From the NCBI GenBank assembly GCA_002311335.1, contig DBZX01000004.1:1-7075 (forward strand): a stretch of 7,075 nucleotides of DNA, in the 5' to 3' direction. Source of the stretch: a bacterium UBP10_UBA1149 (lineage in GTDB: Bacteria > Desulfobacterota > Binatia > UBA1149). The translations under genes were made by a program, and so were the position numbers. The notes beneath the pieces are model-generated. The model was not told the origin of the DNA, ran no database searches, and worked only from the letters and a program-made list of their open reading frames with translations. This document shows, piece by piece, positions 1 to 4,496 of this stretch. Every line of letters starts with the position of its first letter. Position 1 is the stretch's first letter.

Positions 1-148
1 GGGCAAATAGAAACAGGATCGCGCTGAAACAGGGCCTCGAGAGGTAAGCCTGGATAAGGCCATTGGGCGAGCCTGGCAGAGGAAAGACCGCCCGCAGAGG
101 GATTGCGGACGAGCAGGGAGATAGCCCGAAAAGAAATCGGCGGCGATC
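1..148. other. region downstream of the secreted operon, no supportable feature
   Basis: I see no strong terminator hairpin or gene here. An ATG on the minus strand at 63 opens a frame of 21 codons that runs off the window edge, without a clear ribosome binding site. It could be the start of a third operon gene but cannot be judged from this sequence. Confidence 0.3.
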
Positions 149-2173
149 TCAGCTATAGGGGCGATAACGGCAACGGGTGATTACGCTACCCGACTGGCAG
201 TCAAAGACCAGCGAGAAGGCGTCGTCGCCTATATCCACCGACATCCGCACGGTACCCTGGCCGGGGTTGGCCAGCAGCCCCAGGCCACGAGCCTTGGCAT
301 AAATGCGCCAGCGCGACGAGGCGCCGTTCTTCAGCCGGACCCTGCGCAGCCCATCGACCAGGCCAGCCTTGTCGCGGTACGAGTAGCGCGGGCTCATGCC
401 GACGCCAGGCTCCATCTGCGAATCAAGCACGCCGCGGTATAGCTCCACCTGGTCCTTCTCTAACAGTATCGTCAGCAGTTCTGCGTCGGGAGCCAGCGAA
501 CCACCGGTCCTGGTCGTAAACAGCGCGCGCAAACGAACCCTCTGCGGTTTGCCGTTCAGCGGATTGCTAAGCTTCAGGACCGCCCGCGAGAATGACCTCG
601 ACGGGGCGAAATCCGGGGACGCGGGCGCACACTCCGAACAACCTTCGCCGTCCGGCTCTATGACACATTCTCCGTCGCAACAGTCACCCACGCCGTCGCC
701 GTCGTCGTCAAACTGGGAGGGGTTGAAGGTAAAGGGACAGTTGTCATCGCAGGGCAGGCCGATGCTGGCGATCTCGTCGTCGCAGAAAAAGTCCCCTTCC
801 ACGCCGCTGCCACTGCCGTCGTCACCAACACCGTCGCCGTCGCTGTCTGTGGCCAGCGCTCCGGCTACCGACAGTACTCGCTGCACGCCCGAAGTGCCCT
901 GCACTATTTCAATTCGCCCGGTACCGTCGAGGCCCACGTCGTCGAGGATCACCTGCAGTCCGGCCGCGCTCACCAGTACCAGGCTCTCGTGGAAGCGGTC
1001 GCCGTCGGCATCGGGCGAATGCACGGCAACGGCACCGCTGGCCCTGAGTCTAAGCCACAATCCTGTAGCGGGTGGGTCAGCCACGTTGCCCAGCGAGTCA
1101 ACCGGTAGCAGCCTGTAAGTCCGTCGGCTGACAGCCCCGTCGACGGCCAGCCTCGTCGTTTCAACCGGCAGAACCAGTACCCTGCCGCTTCCGTCTATCG
1201 ACGGTGCCGGCCTGAGCCTGTTGCGAACACCCGGCATGAAAGCAGTCGGGTCGACCTCCACGAACAAGGCGGCTCCTACTGCTTCTCCGCTGAAGACCAC
1301 GGCCCGGTCTATCGACACCGAGCTGCCGTCGAGGGGCAGAGCAAAGGGGGTACCCACCAGCGGATGACCGGGAGGGGGAAGCCAGTTGTGACCGGGTTCA
1401 AACTTTATGTGCGAGGGCCGCAGCGGGTCGGGCGGCGGAGCGTTTCCGTTGCCCACCACCCTGGCCGGATCAAGCGGCGGGTAGAACGGCCAGGCGGTAA
1501 ACAAGGGCGTGCCGTCAATGAAAAGACTGTTGCTGTCTACGCCCGTGTAGGCGCCGGCACAAAGGGCCACCGTGAGGCCGCCCATGCTGGCCGGGGCTCC
1601 CAGCTGCAGGCCGATGGTACCCTGGCTGCGACCGGCGACCAGCAAGCCGGTCTGCTGCGCCGCGTAGGCCCAGGCTTCCTGCAGCTCGAGCGCGTTGTCG
1701 GCCGAGCCGTCGGAGTTGGTGGGTCCAATGAACCCGTCGCCGTCGAGGTCAGCGAAGGCAAACACGGCCACGCCGCGGGCGTCGAGCTCCGAGGAGCTGG
1801 CGACGTTACCTGGCAGCGAACCGTCGCTCGCCATCACTGTGAAGGGCAGCAACTGCCCGCCGTCGGCCCCCAGGCCACCGGCCGTCACCTCTTGCAGCGG
1901 CGAAGACGGCGCGGGAATAACAGCGGAGTTCACCGTGCCCACGCGTATCACGAGGTCAACGTCGCCCGTGAGTGAAGTATCGATGCTTTCGTCGCCGGTG
2001 TTCCAGCGCAGGTCGGGTCCGGGCAGCACCAGCTCGAGGCCGGGCAGCATGGGATAGGCCAGGCCCGTGGCCGGATCTACCGGGTCGCCGTTGAAAACCT
2101 GGCTCGTCGCCGGGGAGCCCAGCAAGAGGACGGCAATCAAAGCAACGAGCAGCCTGGGTAAAACACGCCTCAC
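149..2173 (-). CDS. secreted protein with thrombospondin type 3-like calcium loops, function unknown
   Basis: This 674-aa protein is probably exported. Residues 1-24 form a signal peptide: Arg-rich start (MRRVLPR), hydrophobic core to about residue 19, and likely cleavage after ATS at residue 24. Residues 25-440 are beta/Gly/Pro-rich and not recognised. They include Asp-rich loops resembling calcium sites (DLDGDGFIGP at 142-151, DADGDRFHE at 388-396). Residues 442-500 carry two thrombospondin type 3-like units, DSDGDGVGDDG (443-453) and DNCPFTFNPSQ followed by DDDGDGVGDCCD (477-500), separated by an unusual Gly/Ser and acidic insert. A Cys-rich stretch follows (C503, C512, C515). Residues 525-674 look like a beta-sandwich with a possible C659-C668 disulfide; I have a weak memory of similar C-terminal domains in deltaproteobacterial secreted proteins. 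The start is GTG. It overlaps the upstream stop as GTGA and lacks a strong ribosome binding site, so translational coupling is likely. There is no PEP-CTERM, LPXTG or other recognised sorting tail. A structural, adhesive or surface role is only inference. Confidence 0.8.
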   Translation of the reverse strand: MRRVLPRLLVALIAVLLLGSPATSQVFNGDPVDPATGLAYPMLPGLELVLPGPDLRWNTGDESIDTSLTGDVDLVIRVGTVNSAVIPAPSSPLQEVTAGGLGADGGQLLPFTVMASDGSLPGNVASSSELDARGVAVFAFADLDGDGFIGPTNSDGSADNALELQEAWAYAAQQTGLLVAGRSQGTIGLQLGAPASMGGLTVALCAGAYTGVDSNSLFIDGTPLFTAWPFYPPLDPARVVGNGNAPPPDPLRPSHIKFEPGHNWLPPPGHPLVGTPFALPLDGSSVSIDRAVVFSGEAVGAALFVEVDPTAFMPGVRNRLRPAPSIDGSGRVLVLPVETTRLAVDGAVSRRTYRLLPVDSLGNVADPPATGLWLRLRASGAVAVHSPDADGDRFHESLVLVSAAGLQVILDDVGLDGTGRIEIVQGTSGVQRVLSVAGALATDSDGDGVGDDGSGSGVEGDFFCDDEIASIGLPCDDNCPFTFNPSQFDDDGDGVGDCCDGECVIEPDGEGCSECAPASPDFAPSRSFSRAVLKLSNPLNGKPQRVRLRALFTTRTGGSLAPDAELLTILLEKDQVELYRGVLDSQMEPGVGMSPRYSYRDKAGLVDGLRRVRLKNGASSRWRIYAKARGLGLLANPGQGTVRMSVDIGDDAFSLVFDCQSGSVITRCRYRPYS

Positions 2174-2682
2174 GGATCTATACCCGCAACTTCAACCGAC
2201 ACGCGGTTGCTCACAAATCTACCGTAGTCGGGTACGATCACGTAAATTTCTATCGACACCAGGCCGTCACCGATGAGAGCTGGCAGCGCCACCGTGATGC
2301 GATGCGGCTCCACGCGCAGCAGCGATGCTTCGGCCACCGGCAAGGCAGCAGCTTCGAGTGCCGCGATCTCCGAGGGGTCGAGCCCGTCTACCAATGCGGG
2401 CAGGCTGCCGCTGTCTCCTCCCTGGCCGTTAACAGGTATACGCACGAATTTTTCGCCCTGGCTCGCTACCAGTGTCACCGGAAACTCGACCTGCATCAGT
2501 GCGTCAAACTCCCAGTTGCCCACAACGTCGACCACCGAGCCCGAGCCCGACGGCGTGGCCGTAACCCGGCCGATGGCAAGGTCGGGCTCGGTGAGGCCTG
2601 CTTGCGCGCAGGGGCAGGTCGCCAGCAGCACGACTGCGGCCAGCAAGGTGCTCGTGGCGTGTATCTTACTGAAAATTTTCAA
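2170..2682 (-). CDS. small exported protein of unknown function, first gene of the secreted pair
   Basis: This 170-aa protein has an N-terminal signal peptide: K2, K6 and H8, a hydrophobic core at about 12-22, and AQA at 26-28 with likely cleavage after A28. A Cys at 23 follows LLAT, but Thr at -1 is a poor lipobox, so I do not call it a lipoprotein. The mature part (29-170) alternates hydrophobic and polar residues like a beta-sandwich (for example FPVTLVAS at 67-74 and LVSIEIYVIV at 141-150). It has one Ala-rich helical stretch at about 104-120. I recognise no family. The start is TTG at 2682: an in-frame TAG lies two codons upstream (2686-2688), and TTG is the first usable start after it. 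GGGA sits 6 bases upstream. The gene ends in a 4-base overlap with the 674-aa secreted protein, so the two form an operon. The proteins may act at the same envelope site, but that is inference. Confidence 0.72.
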   Translation of the reverse strand: MKIFSKIHATSTLLAAVVLLATCPCAQAGLTEPDLAIGRVTATPSGSGSVVDVVGNWEFDALMQVEFPVTLVASQGEKFVRIPVNGQGGDSGSLPALVDGLDPSEIAALEAAALPVAEASLLRVEPHRITVALPALIGDGLVSIEIYVIVPDYGRFVSNRVSVEVAGIDP

Positions 2683-2688
2683 ATCCTA

Positions 2689-2692
2689 TCCC
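2689..2692 (-). promoter_or_regulatory. Shine-Dalgarno element for the TTG start at 2682
   Basis: On the minus strand GGGA lies 6 bases before TTG. A second AGGA (2687-2684) is only one base from the start and probably too close. With the in-frame TAG at 2686-2688 this supports TTG at 2682 as the initiation codon. Confidence 0.4.
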
Positions 2693-2885
2693 AGTCCAAC
2701 ACTCTAGTCAGAAAGTATGTTAGTCAACGATAAAAATGCCTCTCTATCTTCACACCCCCTCATCCGGGGAAATTTTTCCCGCCACGATCCCAGCGAAAAC
2801 CCGGCGGGACCTGCCCCTGCCAGGCTCTAATGCCTTGTTGGTACTCGCAAAACCGCGGCGGGTCTATCTGTTCACGGAACTTGCG

Positions 2886-2901
2886 TGCAGTTGCTGTGCC
2901 A
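2886..2901 (-). promoter_or_regulatory. candidate sigma-54 (-24/-12) promoter for the secreted operon
   Basis: Read on the minus strand the site is TGGCACAGCAACTGCA. It has the GG (2900-2899) and GC (2888-2887) doublets exactly 10 bases apart, a perfect TGGCAC -24 box and a CTGCA -12 box (consensus TTGCA or TTGCT). Transcription would start near 2875, leaving a leader of about 190 bases before the TTG at 2682. The neighbouring divergent gene encodes a sigma-54 activator, which makes the match more credible than a chance hit. It has no experimental support here. Confidence 0.5.
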
Positions 2902-2907
2902 AGTGGT

Positions 2908-2932
2908 AGAGCCTTTATTTATGGCTCTTTTT
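2908..2932 (+). terminator. terminator-like hairpin with T-run in the regulator leader
   Basis: AGAGCC (2908-2913) pairs with GGCTCT (2923-2928) across a 9-base AT-rich loop, followed directly by TTTT (2929-2932). Outside it, CCAA (2899-2902) can pair with TTGG (2931-2934), and GTG (2896-2898) with CAC (2938-2940). No plus-strand gene in this window ends upstream of it. It could therefore be an attenuator for transcripts entering the regulator gene, a barrier to antisense transcription, or simply a DNA dyad overlapping the -24 box on the other strand. A 6-bp stem is modest. Confidence 0.35.
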
Positions 2933-2994
2933 GGTTACACTGGAGTGAGTGATTTGCCCCAATGTGGGTTCAGCCGGTGACCACACGGGGGGGT

Positions 2995-3011
2995 GCTCGA
3001 AGCTGGCGAGC
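2995..3011. repeat. GCTCG-N7-CGAGC dyad, possible activator binding site
   Basis: This is a perfect 5-base inverted repeat with a 7-base spacer, centred at 3003. The centre lies about 130 bases upstream of the predicted sigma-54 transcription start near 2875, the usual distance range for enhancer-like sites of NtrC-type activators. A single short dyad is weak evidence, so this is a candidate only. Confidence 0.25.
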
Positions 3012-3013
3012 CT

Positions 3014-3041
3014 GCTGAATGCTGACTGCTGGCCGCTGACC
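3014..3041. repeat. four imperfect tandem heptamers (GCTGAAT-like)
   Basis: Four contiguous 7-base units begin with GCTG: GCTGAAT, GCTGACT, GCTGGCC, GCTGACC. They lie just upstream of the regulator's ribosome binding site. They may be a remnant of local duplication, a protein-binding array, or leader RNA. The last two units also form a short GC hairpin with the following GGCAG. Confidence 0.4.
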
Positions 3042-3050
3042 GGCAGGCAG

Positions 3051-3055
3051 AGGAG
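3051..3055 (+). promoter_or_regulatory. ribosome binding site of the response regulator
   Basis: AGGAG lies 11 bases before the ATG at 3067. The spacing is slightly long but acceptable, and it supports ATG at 3067, which also gives a complete receiver domain N-terminus. Confidence 0.6.
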
Positions 3056-3066
3056 CTAACTAGACA

Positions 3067-4461
3067 ATGGCGGACATAATACTGGTTGAAGACGAGGAGG
3101 TACTGCGACGCACGCTCGCCCGCGCCCTGGTCAAACTGGGCCACCAGGCACGGGAGTTTGAAACGGCCGAAGAGGCCCTGGCGGTGATCTCGGAAGGTCC
3201 CCCCGACCTGTTGTTTACCGACAACAGGCTACCGGGCATGAGCGGCATGGAACTGATGGCCAAGGTGCACGAGTCCTGGCCGGACGTGGTCATGATCATG
3301 ATGACCGCCTACGGCACGGTGGAGGACGCCGTGAAGGCAATGCGCGACGGAGCGGCCGACTACCTGCGCAAGCCCGTCGACCTGCACGAACTCGCCCTCG
3401 TCATAAACCGCTGCCTGGAAGGTGCCGGCGTACGTCGTGAGCTCGAGTACTACCGCGAACGCGACCTGTCGGTACCCGAACAGGGGGGCATCATCGGCCG
3501 GTCGCCGGCCATCGACCATGTACGGCAGCTGGTGACCAAGCTCGCCGGCATGAAAAAGGCCGACGGCCAAGGCCCCACCATGTTGCTCGCGGGTGAAACC
3601 GGAACAGGTAAGGGACTGGTAGCGCGGGCGGTGCACAACGCATCGCCGCGGGCCGAACAGGCCTTCATCGAGGTCAACTGCACGGCCATTCCCGAGAACC
3701 TTCTCGAGGCCGAGCTCATGGGTTACGAGAAAGGCGCGTTCACCGACGCCAATAACTCCAAGACCGGGCTGGTCGAAGCCTCGGATGGCGGCACGCTGTT
3801 TCTCGACGAGATCGGCCACATGCCCCGCCCCCTGCAATCCAAGCTGCTCAAGATCATCGACGAAAAGATCGTGCGTCGCCTGGGCAGCACCCGCGACCGC
3901 AAGATCAACTGCACCATAGTGGCGGCAAGCCACATGGACTTGGAAAAAAAAGTCGCCGAGGGCGACTTCCTCGAGGATCTCTTTCACCGCATCAACGTGG
4001 TCAACATCAAGCTCCCCGCCCTGAGGGAACGCGAGGGTGACATCGAAATCCTGGCGCTACACTTCCTGAAACAACACGCGACCGACTACGGCATGGCCAC
4101 GCCAAGGATAAGTGACGACGCCATGCGGGCCCTGCTTGCCTACCCATGGCCGGGCAACATTCGCGAGCTGAGCCACACCCTGGAGCGCGCCCTCGTAATG
4201 CACAACGGCGGTGACCTCGAAGTCCAGGATCTCGCATTTTTTCCAGCTGCCGGGGCTCACAAGCAAAACACGGGTACCGTGGCGACGGCTGACTTCGAGG
4301 TCGATTTCTCGCAGGGGCCGATCCCGCTGGAAGCCGTCGAGACCAACCTGCTCACCAGCGCGATGAAATACGCAGACAACAACCAGGTGCAGGCGGCCAA
4401 GCTGTTGGGGATGTCCAGGGATACGCTGCGCTATCGGCTCGACAAGCACTCGCTGCGCTGA
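3067..4461 (+). CDS. NtrC-family sigma-54-dependent response regulator
   Basis: This 464-aa cytoplasmic activator has the full three-domain plan and the usual family length. Residues 1-118 are a receiver domain: acidic pocket E8/D9, phospho-acceptor D52 (FTDNRLPG), T80 and K102 (RKP). Residues about 141-390 are the AAA+ sigma-54 activator domain: Walker A GETGTGKG (176-183), Walker B LFLDEIG (244-250), arginine-finger region LFHRIN with R308, LPALRER, and WPGNIREL (361-368). Residues 419-464 are a Fis-type helix-turn-helix (NNQVQAAKLLGMSRDTLRYR). Such proteins bind enhancer-like sites and use ATP hydrolysis to remodel sigma-54 RNA polymerase at -24/-12 promoters when phosphorylated. The sigma-54 contact loop reads GAFTDA (223-228) rather than GAFTGA, and Walker A ends GKG rather than GKE; I recall both from one natural subfamily. 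The gene is divergent from the secreted operon, its likeliest target, and convergent with the kinase, its likeliest partner. A run of eight A (3944-3951) sits in the AAA+ coding part. Confidence 0.95.
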   Translation: MADIILVEDEEVLRRTLARALVKLGHQAREFETAEEALAVISEGPPDLLFTDNRLPGMSGMELMAKVHESWPDVVMIMMTAYGTVEDAVKAMRDGAADYLRKPVDLHELALVINRCLEGAGVRRELEYYRERDLSVPEQGGIIGRSPAIDHVRQLVTKLAGMKKADGQGPTMLLAGETGTGKGLVARAVHNASPRAEQAFIEVNCTAIPENLLEAELMGYEKGAFTDANNSKTGLVEASDGGTLFLDEIGHMPRPLQSKLLKIIDEKIVRRLGSTRDRKINCTIVAASHMDLEKKVAEGDFLEDLFHRINVVNIKLPALREREGDIEILALHFLKQHATDYGMATPRISDDAMRALLAYPWPGNIRELSHTLERALVMHNGGDLEVQDLAFFPAAGAHKQNTGTVATADFEVDFSQGPIPLEAVETNLLTSAMKYADNNQVQAAKLLGMSRDTLRYRLDKHSLR

Positions 4462-4496
4462 GCGCCGCGCGCAGCTGCCACCATCCCGCTGCTGGC

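Larger units (their letters stand above)
2683..3066. promoter_or_regulatory. divergent regulatory region between the secreted operon and the response regulator
   Basis: This 384-base stretch has no supportable gene and lies between divergently transcribed genes, so it must hold the control signals for both. In order on the plus strand I see: a GGGAAA-TT-TTTCCC palindrome (2767-2780); a 7-base inverted repeat with a 19-base loop (2777-2809); a sigma-54-type promoter on the minus strand (2886-2901); a T-followed hairpin (2908-2932); a GCTCG/CGAGC dyad (2995-3011); four imperfect heptamers GCTGAAT, GCTGACT, GCTGGCC, GCTGACC (3014-3041); and the regulator's ribosome binding site (3051-3055). A weak sigma-70-like pair for the regulator is TTGCTG (2891-2896), 17 bases, then TTTATT (2914-2919). 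No strong sigma-70 promoter is visible in either direction. Confidence 0.6.

Noticed and set aside
1..63. Minus-strand ATG at 63 with 21 open codons to the window edge
   Set aside because: Too short, with no clear ribosome binding site or recognisable N-terminus.
396..1118. Plus-strand 240-codon frame opposite the 674-aa secreted protein
   Set aside because: It is Ser/Pro/Thr-rich from antisense reading of Asp/Gly codons. The minus-strand frame has a signal peptide and calcium-loop motifs and is coupled to the upstream gene.
149..2173. PEP-CTERM or other C-terminal sorting signal in the secreted protein, suggested by the PrsK/PrsR-like regulator pair
   Set aside because: The C-terminus (CRYRPYS) has no PEP motif, no hydrophobic helix and no terminal basic cluster of that type.
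2273..2733. Two overlapping plus-strand frames (143-144 codons) opposite the 170-aa gene
   Set aside because: They are mutually overlapping and without domain signals. The minus-strand frame has a signal peptide and an operon overlap. The small size leaves slight doubt about which strand is coding, but the minus strand is much better supported.
2700..2740. Sigma-70 promoter for the secreted operon (TTGACT with TAGAGT)
   Set aside because: The spacing is only 15 bases and the -10 match is 4 of 6. It is weaker than the sigma-54 match, so it is not listed as a feature, although it could serve as a minor promoter.
3229..3987. Minus-strand 252-codon frame opposite the regulator
   Set aside because: It is antisense to complete receiver and AAA+ domains and has no recognisable motif.
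4462..4496. Bidirectional terminator between regulator and kinase
   Set aside because: Only a 5-base stem with a 12-base loop and no T-run on either strand.
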